Source: Bradyrhizobium sp. S69
GTDB taxonomy: Bacteria; Pseudomonadota; Alphaproteobacteria; Rhizobiales; Xanthobacteraceae
Assembly: GCF_009766005.1 (NCBI RefSeq)
Contig: NZ_LMUK01000009.1
Span: 162,845-226,844 of the forward strand
Direction: 5' to 3'
DNA: 64,000 bases
Shown here: positions 27,389 to 36,152 of the stretch, one piece after another
Numbering within the stretch: the stretch's first letter is position 1
How the letters are laid out: every line of letters begins with the position of its first letter
Program-made: the position numbers and the translations under genes
Notes under the pieces: generated by a model
Database searches by the model: none
Told to the model about the DNA's origin: nothing
What the model saw: the letters and a program-made list of their open reading frames with translations, nothing else

Positions 27389-27787
27389 TCAGGCCGTTGT
27401 GCCGGCGAGCGCCTTTTGCATGGCCAGCACGCCCAGATCCATCTGGCCGCTGATGTAAGGCGCGATGTCGTTCGGCAGCACATCGACGATCCAGCTCACC
27501 CGGCTGCGCCCCGGACCCGCGTCGAACACCTGCACCGATGCGCTATAATGCGTCACCCGTTCGCTGACGATGGCATAAACCAGCCGCCGCCGCGCCTCGT
27601 CGCAATCGACCAGCACTTCGCGCGCGACACTGCCGTTGGCAAAGGTGACGATGCGGGCGCCGTCCTCGAGCTTGGTGTCGACAACGAAGCCCGGCGCCAG
27701 CCGATGCACCGCGCCGAAATCGCGCACCGCGGCCCAGACGTGATCGGGATGCGCGTCGATGGAAATGTCTTTGTGAATGGAGGCCAT
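27389..27787 (-). CDS. SRPBCC (START-like) family protein
   Basis: A 132-residue single-domain protein of the polyketide cyclase/START-like ligand-binding superfamily. Start chosen at MASIHKDISIDAHPDHVW (27787) behind AAAGGAAAT. The pattern is an initial beta strand and amphipathic helix (DHVWAAVRDFGAVHRL), a run of beta strands (ARIVTFANGSVAREVLVD), SRVSWIVDVLPND and a C-terminal helix covering MDLGVLAMQKAL. It has a hydrophobic cavity by analogy; the ligand is unknown. It lies in a string of small minus-strand stress-type genes. Confidence 0.85.
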   Translation of the reverse strand: MASIHKDISIDAHPDHVWAAVRDFGAVHRLAPGFVVDTKLEDGARIVTFANGSVAREVLVDCDEARRRLVYAIVSERVTHYSASVQVFDAGPGRSRVSWIVDVLPNDIAPYISGQMDLGVLAMQKALAGTTA

Positions 27788-27811
27788 GGAGATTTCCTTT
27801 ACGGGTACTGC

Positions 27812-27923
27812 CGTCATCCTGAGGTGCTCGCCGTCTTCGGCGAGCCTCGAAGGATGGCCGCAAGTACCGAGTCGAACACCATCCTTCGAGACGCCGCGCT
27901 ATGCGCGGCTCCTCAGGATGACG
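27812..27923. repeat. Palindromic intergenic repeat, family A, copy 5
   Basis: Arms CGTCATCCTGAGG and CCTCAGGATGACG with inner TCGAAGGATGG and CCATCCTTCGA. It fills the gap between the SRPBCC and VOC genes. Confidence 0.9.
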
Positions 27924-27976
27924 GCGGTATGTGTGATGACGGCGGCCTACGCGGTCGCGGACGCCGCGGCGCGCGC

Positions 27977-28336
27977 CTACGCACAAACCGCCTCGACATT
28001 ATTGCCGTCGGGATCGATCAGGAACGCGGCGAAATAGGTCGGGCTGTAATCGGCCCGCAAGCCGGCGCCGCCATTGTCGCGGCCGCCGGCTTTGAGCCCC
28101 GCGGCATGAAACGTCTGGATCGCGGCATGATCGGGTGCGCGGAACGCGATGTGGGTGCCTGCGCCGGCTGCGCCCTGATGCGCATAAAGCCACAGCGCTG
28201 GCGCGTCCGCAGGCCCAAAGCCCGCGCCGCTCTCGTCGCGCGAGCACAGTACATAGCCGAGCGGCGCCAACGCCTCGGTATAGAAGCGCACGCTGGCGTC
28301 GAGGTTTTTCACCTTAAGTCCGAGATGGTCGTACAT
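27977..28336 (-). CDS. VOC family (glyoxalase-like) protein
   Basis: A 119-residue metal-dependent-type VOC protein. The start MYDHLGLKVKNLD (28336) follows TTGGAGATC; a start four codons upstream is possible. The two beta-alpha-beta-beta-beta modules include HLGLKVKNLDASVRFYTEAL, HIAFRAPDHAAIQTF and the typical C-terminal YFAAFLIDPDGNNVEAV, where Glu is a metal ligand; the N-terminal His is the other. Members include glyoxalases, fosfomycin resistance enzymes and dioxygenases; substrate unknown. Confidence 0.9.
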   Translation of the reverse strand: MYDHLGLKVKNLDASVRFYTEALAPLGYVLCSRDESGAGFGPADAPALWLYAHQGAAGAGTHIAFRAPDHAAIQTFHAAGLKAGGRDNGGAGLRADYSPTYFAAFLIDPDGNNVEAVCA

Positions 28337-28387
28337 GATGATCTCCAATCGGGCGCGTTCGATCGCGCCGCATCGGCATCACCCTAG

Positions 28388-29227
28388 TCAGTGCAGGTCC
28401 AGCCGTTCTTGGAAAATCTTGCGGTCACCGCGCGAGGCCTGGCGGAATTTCAGCGGCGAAACCCCGGCGGCGCGGTGGAACGTGCGCACGAAATTGGAGA
28501 GATCGCCGAAGCCGACATCATAGGCGATGTCGGTGACCGGCCGGTCCTCGTCGGCCAGAAGCCGCGCGGCATGGCGCAGCCGCGAGCGCACCAGATATTG
28601 GTGCGGGGTGACGCCGAGCACGTTTCCGAACAGCCGCAGGAAATGGAACAGGCTGAGTTCGGCCTGGCGCGCGGCCTGCTCCAGGTCGATCTGCTGATCG
28701 GAATGCGCGTCGATCCACAAGGCGGTCTCCACCGCGCGGCGGCGGTCCTGTGCCGTCGCCGTCACCGGCTTTGGCGCGCGCCCCGAAACCAGCTCGACAA
28801 AGCGGCTGGCGAAATATTGTCCGATCTCGTCCAGTCCGGCATCGCTGCGGCCATCGGCCACGGCCTGCGCCAATTCGCCGAACACCATCAGTTCGGGCAG
28901 CGGCGGGGCGCTGACGACCTGCCAGATTTCGGTCCGGTCGCCGATCGCCTCGACCAGTTCGGGCGTCAGGAAAAACGACAGGCACTCGTCGCCGCAGCAA
29001 TGGTCGTGGCTGCAAAAATATTCGTCGCCGGGATAGCCGATCAGCACCGATCCCGCCACCAGTTCGAACCGCCGGCCGCGGCTGTGGCAAGCAAAGCTGC
29101 CCTTGCGCACATAGGAGATCGAATGACAGCGATGTTGTTCCACGAACGCCGCGTCGCCGGGTGCGGCGTCGCAACGGAAGTCGGACACCGTGATAGAGGG
29201 GCGCTGCAAAAGCGTCGTTGCGGCCAT
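28388..29227 (-). CDS. AraC family transcriptional regulator
   Basis: A 279-residue regulator. The N-terminal 120 residues form a cupin-like ligand-binding part ([27 protein letters not shown]), and the C-terminal 100 residues hold two helix-turn-helix motifs: [24 protein letters not shown] and [32 protein letters not shown], the AraC signature. Several Cys and His residues ([11 protein letters not shown]) at about 85-95 are notable and may bind a metal or sense redox. It begins 9 bp after the ogt stop, so the two are co-transcribed, as with Ada-type alkylation-response systems. Confidence 0.92.
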   Translation of the reverse strand: MAATTLLQRPSITVSDFRCDAAPGDAAFVEQHRCHSISYVRKGSFACHSRGRRFELVAGSVLIGYPGDEYFCSHDHCCGDECLSFFLTPELVEAIGDRTEIWQVVSAPPLPELMVFGELAQAVADGRSDAGLDEIGQYFASRFVELVSGRAPKPVTATAQDRRRAVETALWIDAHSDQQIDLEQAARQAELSLFHFLRLFGNVLGVTPHQYLVRSRLRHAARLLADEDRPVTDIAYDVGFGDLSNFVRTFHRAAGVSPLKFRQASRGDRKIFQERLDLH

Positions 29228-29236
29228 CCAGAGGAT

Positions 29237-29815
29237 TTAGTTCTGCGGGCGCGGCGGCGCAACCGGCAACAGCACATCGAATAGCGTCTTGCTCAGGGGC
29301 GAGATCGCGCCCTCGATCGACAGCAGCCGGCGCTTGGAAATGCTGCCGCCATACAGCGATATCTTGTCCGCGTAACTGCCGGCTTCCAGCACGCGGTGGC
29401 ACGGCACGATCAGCATGAACGGGTTTCTCGCGATCGCCTGCGCCACCGAGTACGCCGCGCCGGACGCCCGCAGGCCGGCGGCGACCTCGCCATAGGTCCG
29501 GGTTTCGCCGCGCGGGATGCCGCGCGCAAATTCGTAGACCCGCTGGTTGAAGGCCGGGATGCCCTCGAAGTCGAGCGTGACATCGGCGAAATCGCCGCCC
29601 TGGCCGCGCAGCAACGCGACAATGCCCTCGATCGCGATGTCGACATTGAGCGGCGGACGCGTCTCGCGCGCCCCGGGATAAAGCTGAAACAGCCGCCTTC
29701 GGGTTTCGATCTCGCGCGCCTCCGGCAGCTGCACTCCGACCACGCCGCTGTCGCTCCAGGCGATACCGCATCGCCCGATGCCGGTATCGAATACCGTGAA
29801 CCCACGCCCAGCCAT
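29237..29815 (-). CDS. ogt: Methylated-DNA-protein-cysteine methyltransferase
   Basis: Suicide DNA repair protein that moves alkyl groups from O6-alkylguanine to its own Cys. The 192-residue form starts at MAGRGFTVFDTGIG (29815). It carries the DNA-binding RGETRTYGEVA region, then the active-site PCHRVL with the acceptor Cys, followed by the Y-G-G pattern SLYGGSISKRRLL. The methyltransferase N-terminal fold is present, but there is no Ada metal-binding domain. The AraC-type gene downstream may supply regulation. Confidence 0.93.
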   Translation of the reverse strand: MAGRGFTVFDTGIGRCGIAWSDSGVVGVQLPEAREIETRRRLFQLYPGARETRPPLNVDIAIEGIVALLRGQGGDFADVTLDFEGIPAFNQRVYEFARGIPRGETRTYGEVAAGLRASGAAYSVAQAIARNPFMLIVPCHRVLEAGSYADKISLYGGSISKRRLLSIEGAISPLSKTLFDVLLPVAPPRPQN

Positions 29816-29967
29816 GTTACGCCACCCCCAACCCCGGCCGGGATCATAACACCGCCACAATTCGCCGCACCTGGAAAATTAAGGTTGAGTTAAGGGTGGG
29901 AGAGGGGCCGGCGGGCGGCCTACCGGCTTGGCGGACGGTGCGGTCTCGGCTAATCAGGGGAAGCGAT

Positions 29968-30041
29968 GCGGGCGTAGTTCAATGGTAGAACGGCAGCTTC
30001 CCAAGCTGCATACGAGGGTTCGATTCCCTCCGCCCGCTCCA
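29968..30041 (+). tRNA. tRNA-Gly, anticodon CCC
   Basis: Cloverleaf with acceptor arm GCGGGCG pairing CGCCCGC, discriminator T, encoded CCA at 30039-30041. The D arm is TAGTTCAATGGTAGAA. The anticodon arm is GCAGC-TTCCCAA-GCTGC, giving CCC, which reads GGG. The T arm is GAGGG-TTCGATT-CCCTC. All helices are intact. No gene is near enough for an operon. Confidence 0.96.
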
Positions 30042-30128
30042 AATGGCGCAAGACCAGCGCGCTCCAGCCTGTACGGTCAGATCGGTCCGGCTGTAAGCCA
30101 CGCGGGAACGGTTCTCAGCGACATAGGG

Positions 30129-30689
30129 TTACGTCGGCCAATCAATCGTCGCTTCCGGCCGAACATTTGCGGGAGGATGTCCCGCTGGGGAAACTTCGAC
30201 ATTGACACCCGCGCTTCCGGGATCGTCCGGCCCAAAGACCACCAAAAATAGACGCTTGCCTCGGTAGCTGACGGCATAGGTGGTTCGGAGCACCTGTTTG
30301 CCTTTTTCGCTACCAAGAAGCCGATTGGGAATCGGGCCGCGCCGGAATGCCTCCAGGATCATTTCTTCCACGTCGCGACGCGACGCTTCCATCGAAGTGA
30401 TCTTGCAGCCGCCCGCGTCCTTCATGGCGACAATCATCCGTCCGCCGTTGTCAAATCCATGCAGATAGGCTGAACCGTGGTCCGGCTTGAGCAGGGGGTC
30501 GGCCTGCTCAGGCGGCAATTTGACTCCGCCCTTGTTGAGTTCGGACATTCCCGAAGGCTCATCGACGTGGTTCATGCACGCCAGGGCGAAGCTTCCTACC
30601 ACCACACTCATAGAAGCGGCCTTGGCGTCGCCGATGAAGTAGTAGGCGAGAAGGACTAAGAAGAAAGATCTTGCGACACGCATCTGCAT
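30129..30689 (-). CDS. Small exported hypothetical protein
   Basis: A 186-residue protein with a signal peptide (FFLVLLAYYFIGDAKA) and a mature part with three Cys or fewer, no membrane helix, and no domain I recognise. Motifs include FALACMNHVDEPSGM, GSAYLHGFDNGGRMIVAMKDAGGCKI and YRGKRLFLVVFGPDDPG. The composition looks like a true gene rather than a shadow. The frame near the end is Pro-rich (SPAGHPPANVRP). Function unknown; periplasmic. Confidence 0.65.
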   Translation of the reverse strand: MQMRVARSFFLVLLAYYFIGDAKAASMSVVVGSFALACMNHVDEPSGMSELNKGGVKLPPEQADPLLKPDHGSAYLHGFDNGGRMIVAMKDAGGCKITSMEASRRDVEEMILEAFRRGPIPNRLLGSEKGKQVLRTTYAVSYRGKRLFLVVFGPDDPGSAGVNVEVSPAGHPPANVRPEATIDWPT

Positions 30690-30964
30690 CGGACTTTTCT
30701 AAATGGTCGTTCGGCCAAATGAGTGTCGGTCGATTCCTCACATGCGCGAGAGTGTGTCGCACTCGTGATGCCTCTGACCAGTCGTCATCCGGTGGTCTGG
30801 TTCACGGCCGGTGAAGAATTATGATCGAAAAATTTCCGATCCGCTATGGCTCATCGCCATCGGCGGAATGCTCACAGGCATTCTCACGCCATTGTTGCCG
30901 TGGTCGCCCAAGAAGATATGCGGCTGCCCGTTGGACCGGCCGGGCAGCCGCGCACCGCGATCGC

Positions 30965-31330
30965 TCAGGCGCCCTGCGGCACCTGATCGAGAAAGCCAGT
31001 GATGCTGCGGATGCGGCCATCCGCCAGCACGGCGAAGTCGGTGCCCTTGATCGGGCTGTCGGCGCCGTCGGGACCCAGTCCCCAGGAGAAACGGACGTGG
31101 TCGCCGTAGCCGTTGGGCTCGCCGATCAGCGTGAACCTGAAATCTGGAAAGCGCTGCTGCACGCCGGCGATCAGGGCGTCGACGCCGTCATGGCCGTCGC
31201 CGCTCATCAAGGGATCGATGTAGGTCGCGTCCGGGGTCCAGTTGGTCTCCAGCATTTCGCGGCGGCGGTTCGCCGCGCGCTCGTTCCACAAAGTGATATA
31301 GCGGTAGGCAATGGTCTGAATGTCGGTCAT
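30965..31330 (-). CDS. NTF2-like (SnoaL) family protein
   Basis: A 121-residue alpha+beta cone-fold protein. The start follows GAAGGAGC. The sequence pattern is an N-terminal helix (IAYRYITLWNER), TPDATYIDPLMSGDGHDGVDALIAGVQQRFPDFRFTL, then beta strands VRFSWGLG and DFAVLADGRIRSITGFLD. Such proteins are small-molecule enzymes such as ketosteroid isomerase relatives, or ligand binders. The Asp and His in the pocket (YIDP, GDGHDG) may be catalytic. Substrate unknown. Confidence 0.85.
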   Translation of the reverse strand: MTDIQTIAYRYITLWNERAANRRREMLETNWTPDATYIDPLMSGDGHDGVDALIAGVQQRFPDFRFTLIGEPNGYGDHVRFSWGLGPDGADSPIKGTDFAVLADGRIRSITGFLDQVPQGA

Positions 31331-31428
31331 GTCGCTGCTCCTTCGATGCCGCCGGTTGATCCGGCGTGAGGTGACTATCGAAGGTCGGCGCGGCGAAATC
31401 GATTACCTCGCAGGTTATCGATTCCAAC

Positions 31429-32901
31429 TTAGGTTTGATCGGCGGCCCAGCGCTCGAAAGCCGTCACATAAGCGTCAGGCCATGCACCGTCGCACGGCAT
31501 GGTCCCGGCGCGCAGCCGGAGCAGGATGTGCTGCCGATGGGCGATGACGTCTGCTTCTTTCCACAGATCGAACGCAAACAGCATCGAGTTGCGGTCCATC
31601 GGGCGGAACAGCGGACGAATATGATCGTCGAACCGGACGGGTTCATCGGCGCCGGGCAATGTCAGGCTTGCTTCGACCTCAGCCGATTGATCGCCTGCGG
31701 TCGCCGAGGCGCGCGCGCCCGGTGACGCGTTGCAGACCCACCACCATTTCGGCACCGGCATGTTGGGCGGCGGCTTGGCGCCGTCTCCGGAGTTTTCCAG
31801 CGCGATCCGCGATCCCCACTCGACATAAGCGACAAAGGCGGCACGGAATTCGGCATCGGACGGAAGCCCGGCATCCTCCGCGCTTTGCAGCATGTAGGTA
31901 GCCCACAGCGCCCGCTGTTCCCCAGTGATGCGCTTGCCGAGATGCTGCGACACCATGCGCTGGTAGCCGCCATATCGCTGCGAATAAAACGGCGGGCCTC
32001 CGAACACCTCGCTGAGCCATGCGGCGACGCGCTCCGGATGATCCGGCGACATCTCCGCGAATAGCGGCCCGAGCAATGGGTCTTCCGGCACGTAGCGGCT
32101 GTAGAATATCCGCGTCATATCCAGCAACGCGGGGTAGCCGCCGGCCCATTCGAACAGCGTCGGCTCGCGCAGGGGATCGCGCACCGGATCGTGAAATCCG
32201 GCGCTCCAGTGCATGCCGCTGCAGAAAGGCTTGTTCAGCGAGGACCCGCACCGGCAAAGACTGAAATGCTCCGACGAGGCGCCGTCGTTTCGAGCCATAC
32301 GGACGCCCTCTTCATTGACCAGCTCGACATGGCCGGTGATGCGATAGGGGCCGTCCTTCGAAACCTCGATCCGCGGCGCGCGAACCGTGTCGGACAACGC
32401 TGCATCACGTGCCGGTCCGATCCCGATTCCGAGCGCGCCCGAGGGGCATTTGCGGACCGCATTGAGCAGCTCATCCAGCCTGGCGCCGCTCGGTGAAACG
32501 AACGGCTCGCGCCCGAGATGGAACACCGAGCGCAGGCGGTCGGTACAAAATCCGGAATGGGCGCAGCTGCCACGGTTATCGAACACATGGGCCTGCTGGC
32601 CTTCGTAAACGTCGAGCCGGTCGGGAACCCGCCGTGCATCCTTGGCATCGACGAAGCCGCGCTTGACATGGCTGTCGTCGCAGAACGGCTTTGTCTGTGA
32701 TTGTCCACAACGGCACAGGCGAACGGGAGCTTCGGCCACGATCGGGATTCCGAGGTGGTCGACGATCTCGATGGATCCATCGACCCGGTAGGGACCGTTG
32801 TGGCTGACGACGATGCGCGGCGCTGCCGCGGAAGTCTCGTGGGGTTGCTGTATCGAGTCGTCCTGGTTCAAATTGTCTTGTATTAAATTGTCCTGCGTCA
32901 T
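31429..32901 (-). CDS. CDGSH / ferredoxin-like / CDGSH / truncated globin fusion protein
   Basis: A 490-residue cytoplasmic protein joining four parts. Residues about 25-75: a CDGSH 2Fe-2S module (CRCGQSQTKPFCDDSH). About 100-160: a divergent 4Fe-4S domain with CAHSGFC and KCPSGAL. About 180-230: a second CDGSH module (CRCGSSLNKPFCSGMHW). About 240-380: a group II truncated haemoglobin (DMTRIFYSRYVPEDPLLGPLFAEM, proximal region MVSQHLGK). The tail carries FDDHIRPLFRPMDRNSM and MPCDGAWPD. It suggests electron transfer to a haem that binds O2 or NO. It is divergent from an HxlR regulator, 103 bp away. Confidence 0.9.
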   Translation of the reverse strand: MTQDNLIQDNLNQDDSIQQPHETSAAAPRIVVSHNGPYRVDGSIEIVDHLGIPIVAEAPVRLCRCGQSQTKPFCDDSHVKRGFVDAKDARRVPDRLDVYEGQQAHVFDNRGSCAHSGFCTDRLRSVFHLGREPFVSPSGARLDELLNAVRKCPSGALGIGIGPARDAALSDTVRAPRIEVSKDGPYRITGHVELVNEEGVRMARNDGASSEHFSLCRCGSSLNKPFCSGMHWSAGFHDPVRDPLREPTLFEWAGGYPALLDMTRIFYSRYVPEDPLLGPLFAEMSPDHPERVAAWLSEVFGGPPFYSQRYGGYQRMVSQHLGKRITGEQRALWATYMLQSAEDAGLPSDAEFRAAFVAYVEWGSRIALENSGDGAKPPPNMPVPKWWWVCNASPGARASATAGDQSAEVEASLTLPGADEPVRFDDHIRPLFRPMDRNSMLFAFDLWKEADVIAHRQHILLRLRAGTMPCDGAWPDAYVTAFERWAADQT

Positions 32902-33004
32902 GTTTCGAATGTCCCCGGCTTCTTCCGAACATCTCGAAACGTGCTTAGAATGGATCGATAGCGGCTCTCAACGCACCAGATGGAAAGTAGTCAGGAGCGC
33001 GATC

Positions 33005-33349
33005 ATGCGTAAGACGAAGCGAAAATACGGCTGTCCCGTCGAGTTCGCGCTCGACCTGCTCAGCGGCAAGTGGAAGACGGTGATCCTGAGCCGGCTCAAG
33101 ATCCGGCCGATGCGCTATGCCGAATTGCGCCATGACATTCCGGCGCTCAGCGACAAGGTGCTCACCGAGCGGCTGCGCGACCTCTGCGAAACCGGCTTTG
33201 TGAAGCGGGAACGGTCCGGCCGCGAGTCGCGATATTCGCTGAGCCGGCGCGGCGAAATGCTCAAGCCGATGTTGCAGGCGCTCTACGATTGGGGCCACGA
33301 CAACGCCGCGCCGTTCGGCGTCCGGTTTCTCGATACGGATATGAATTAG
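33005..33349 (+). CDS. HxlR family transcriptional regulator
   Basis: A 114-residue winged-helix regulator, start MRKTKRKYGCPVEFALDLL (33005) after CAGGAGCGC. The HxlR signature is clear: YGCPVEFALDLLSGKWKTVILSRL with its conserved Cys, then RYAELRHDIPALSDKVLTERLRDL and the wing YSLSRRG. Family members sense reactive electrophiles or oxidants through that Cys. It is divergent from the CDGSH-globin fusion and may control it. Confidence 0.9.
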   Translation: MRKTKRKYGCPVEFALDLLSGKWKTVILSRLKIRPMRYAELRHDIPALSDKVLTERLRDLCETGFVKRERSGRESRYSLSRRGEMLKPMLQALYDWGHDNAAPFGVRFLDTDMN

Positions 33350-33350
33350 T

Positions 33351-33550
33351 GGGATGAGACTGGATTGAGCCGATGCTATCCGCGCTTCACTTCACCTCTC
33401 CCCGGGGAGAGGTCGATTTGCTCCCGGCGATGCGAAGCATCGTCCGGTGCAAATCGGGTAGGGGCGCTTAACGAGGGGGCGTAACCCCTCACCCGGCGCT
33501 ACGCGCCGACCTCTCCCAACGGGAGAGGTGAAGCGAAGTCGCGGCCGATT
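33351..33550. repeat. Palindromic intergenic repeat, family B, copy 2
   Basis: Begins two bases after the hxlR stop codon and ends 12 bp from the ridA stop. Arms CTTCACCTCTCCCC and GGGAGAGGTGAA; inner TCGATTTG/CAAATCGG and CCCCTCACCCGG. It shares left and right flanks with copy 1 (22242-22428) and carries an extra small palindrome, CGATGCGAAGCATCG, near 33428. Confidence 0.9.
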
Positions 33551-33562
33551 AAAAAACGCGCG

Positions 33563-33913
33563 TTACCGCGCCGCGATGACCATGATCTCGACGCCGTATT
33601 TCGGGCCCGCGAGGTTGACCTCGACGGTGGCGCGCGCCGGGGTATTTCCCGCCGACACCCAGCCGTCCCACACCGCGTTCATCTCGGCAAAGTTCTTCAT
33701 GTCGGTGATGTAGATCGTTGCCGTCAGCAACTTCGATTTGTCGCTTCCGGCCTTCGCCAGATGGCTGTCGATGATCGAAAGCACCTCTTGCGTCTGCTTG
33801 GTCACGCTTTCTCCGGCCGTTGTATTGGCTACGATGCCCGCGAGATAGACAGTGTCGCCATGGACGACGATCTGGCTCATGCGCGGGCCGGTCTCGAAAC
33901 GCTGGATGGTCAT
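33563..33913 (-). CDS. RidA family protein (enamine/imine deaminase)
   Basis: A 116-residue trimeric-fold protein; RidA members remove reactive 2-aminoacrylate and similar enamines. Start MTIQRFETGPRMSQI at 33913 behind TTGGAGAAAA. Motifs include VVHGDTVYLAGIVAN, QTQEVLSIIDSHLAKAG, ATIYITDMKNFAEMN and the active-site Arg in PARATVEVNLAGP. Family assignment is clear; the exact substrate is not. A RidA-like arrangement near a c-di-GMP enzyme is probably coincidental. Confidence 0.92.
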   Translation of the reverse strand: MTIQRFETGPRMSQIVVHGDTVYLAGIVANTTAGESVTKQTQEVLSIIDSHLAKAGSDKSKLLTATIYITDMKNFAEMNAVWDGWVSAGNTPARATVEVNLAGPKYGVEIMVIAAR

Positions 33914-33991
33914 GTTTTTCTCCAAAAATGTGCCGGCGGTTCATAGCGCGCCGAAGCGCGGTCCGCCACTGCAATCGCAGGAAATCGCCGA

Positions 33992-35890
33992 TCAGGCGAC
34001 GATCGATTCGCTGTCGCGAAACGGCAGTTCGGCGACCGAACGGAGTGACGCCTCGATCTGGTCGGGCGGCATCGGGCGCGCGAACAGGAAGCCTTGCAAC
34101 AGGTCGCAGCCGAGTTCCCGCAGCAGCAGATGGTGATCCGATGTTTCGACGCCTTCGACCACGACGCGCAGGCCACAGGCTTGCGCCAGCGCGATCATGC
34201 CGCCGAGTATTTCCCGCCGCTTGTCGTGCTGGGCGAGAAAACTGCGATCGATCTTGACGACATTGCACGACAGCCGGTGCAAATAGCCGATGTTGGCGTA
34301 GCCGGAGCCGAAATCGTCGAGCCAGATCTGCACGCCGAGCGCCTTCAGTCCACGCAGGCAATCGGTGACGGCATCCGAGCTTTCGAGCAGCAGGCCTTCG
34401 GTCAATTCCAGCACCAGCCGCTCGGGGCTAAGTCCGGTCTCGCGCAAAATCCGTTCGACGGTCTTAACCAGCGCGGGCTGCGCCACGGTCAGCGGCGACA
34501 GATTGACGCTGACCTGAACCGGCTCCTTCCAGCGCGAGGCCTCCTTGCAGGCGTTCTTGAGCACCCACTCGGTCAGCGGCCCGATGAAGCCGCTCTCTTC
34601 GGCCGCGGGAATGAATTCGGCGGGAGAGACATTGCCGCGGACCGGATCGTTCCAGCGCGCCAGCGCCTCGAAGACGATCGGGCGCCCTGTGACCGTGTCG
34701 TAGATCGGCTGATAACACAGATGGAGATGGCCGTCGTGCAGCGCCGCGCGCAGATCGTTGGCGAGCGCTGCCGCGTTGCGCAGGGCTTCCATCGCCGGCG
34801 AGAGGCCGCGGCCCTTGCGGCCGGCGGAACGCTCAGGCAGCGAGGCCGCGGTGAAGTGCGCGAGCTGATCGTCATAGAGCCGGGGGATGCCAAGCCCGCT
34901 GTGCTTGGCGGCATAGAGCGCCTTGTCCGCCAGCAACATCAGCGCGTCGGCGCTGCCGGCGTGTTCCGGCCCGCAGGCGATCCCGATGCTGACGCCGATC
35001 TGCGCTTCGCCCAATTCGCCCAGTAGATGGGTTCCGCTGAGCGCGGCTGTGACGCGCTGCGCGGTCTTGATGGCCTCGGCAGCCGACGTATTCGGCAGCA
35101 CGATCGCGAACTCGTCGCCGCCCAACCGGGCCGCGGTGTCGTCCTTGCGGACGCATTTCAACAGCCGCTCCGCGACTTCCTTCAGCAAGGCGTCGCCGGC
35201 GGCGTGGCCGAGCCGGTCGTTGACTTCCTTGAAGCCGTCGAGATCGAGGCAGAGCAGCGCGCAGGCGTCACCGCCATTGGCCTCGAGATTCGCTTTGGCC
35301 AGCGCCTCGTCGAGGCGGGCGTTGAACAGCAGCCGATTGGGAAGCTGCGTCAAGCCATCATGCTGGGCGAGGAATTCGATCTGGGCCTCGGCGCGGCGGC
35401 GCTCGGTAATGTCCTCGTAGGTGCAGACCCATCCGCCATCGTCGAGCGGCTGGTGATAGATCGCGATCAGCCGTCCGTCACCGAGCTGCTGCAGGAACGT
35501 TCCCTTCTCGCATTTATCGATGAACGCCTTGCGGCCGGCATAGATCTCATCGACGCTGCGGCCGGGGTAATTGCCGATCTCGCAACTGTTAGCCAGCACG
35601 TCGTAGAGGCTGATGCCGGTCGGAAGATTCGAGATGTCCTGATGGTAGATCTTGCAGAACTGCTCGTTGACGAGTTGCAGCCGGTCCTGCGCGTCGTAGA
35701 GGCAAATGCCCTGCGGCATCGTCGCGATGGCGTGCTCGAAACGCTGCCGGAAGGCGCCGGGAGCCGCGAAGCGCCAGGACAGATCCTGGCGAATGGCCGC
35801 GAGCGTTTGCGCGAACCGGCGTTGACCGGCCCGTGAAACAGGCAGGCGCTCCATCATGCGATGCCACAGACTCAACGTATCACTCGCCAT
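33992..35890 (-). CDS. PAS-GGDEF-EAL cyclic-di-GMP signalling protein
   Basis: A 632-residue protein from [15 protein letters not shown] (35890); the frame continues upstream without good evidence. The N-terminal 170 residues include a PAS-like sensor ([25 protein letters not shown]). The GGDEF domain has [11 protein letters not shown] with intact catalytic residues. The EAL domain has [35 protein letters not shown] and VVEGVET, so phosphodiesterase residues are intact too. There is no transmembrane segment. It could both make and break c-di-GMP, with PAS setting the balance. Confidence 0.93.
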   Translation of the reverse strand: MASDTLSLWHRMMERLPVSRAGQRRFAQTLAAIRQDLSWRFAAPGAFRQRFEHAIATMPQGICLYDAQDRLQLVNEQFCKIYHQDISNLPTGISLYDVLANSCEIGNYPGRSVDEIYAGRKAFIDKCEKGTFLQQLGDGRLIAIYHQPLDDGGWVCTYEDITERRRAEAQIEFLAQHDGLTQLPNRLLFNARLDEALAKANLEANGGDACALLCLDLDGFKEVNDRLGHAAGDALLKEVAERLLKCVRKDDTAARLGGDEFAIVLPNTSAAEAIKTAQRVTAALSGTHLLGELGEAQIGVSIGIACGPEHAGSADALMLLADKALYAAKHSGLGIPRLYDDQLAHFTAASLPERSAGRKGRGLSPAMEALRNAAALANDLRAALHDGHLHLCYQPIYDTVTGRPIVFEALARWNDPVRGNVSPAEFIPAAEESGFIGPLTEWVLKNACKEASRWKEPVQVSVNLSPLTVAQPALVKTVERILRETGLSPERLVLELTEGLLLESSDAVTDCLRGLKALGVQIWLDDFGSGYANIGYLHRLSCNVVKIDRSFLAQHDKRREILGGMIALAQACGLRVVVEGVETSDHHLLLRELGCDLLQGFLFARPMPPDQIEASLRSVAELPFRDSESIVA

Positions 35891-36152
35891 CCAATGCGCC
35901 GGGCAAAATGCGGTTTCGTTTCGAGCAAACGCGAGGGCATCTGCCCGCGGATCATCCGAAACAGAAATAAGCAACGAGTCCGATTCAGCGGGACTGCACC
36001 GGACTCTTCTCTTTGCGACGATTGGACCACAGGACCTTAAGAACAATCTTAAGGAATTACCGCTCTCGGTTGATCCCCGACGATCCCTTCGGGATCCCTT
36101 GGGATTTGATTAATGTTTCGTGCCGCGGCGATCTCGCAAATGCGGGTTCGCC

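Noticed and set aside
30811..31002. 63-residue frame with one membrane-like segment
   Set aside because: No ribosome site, and its end overlaps the NTF2-like gene antisense. Too weak to call.
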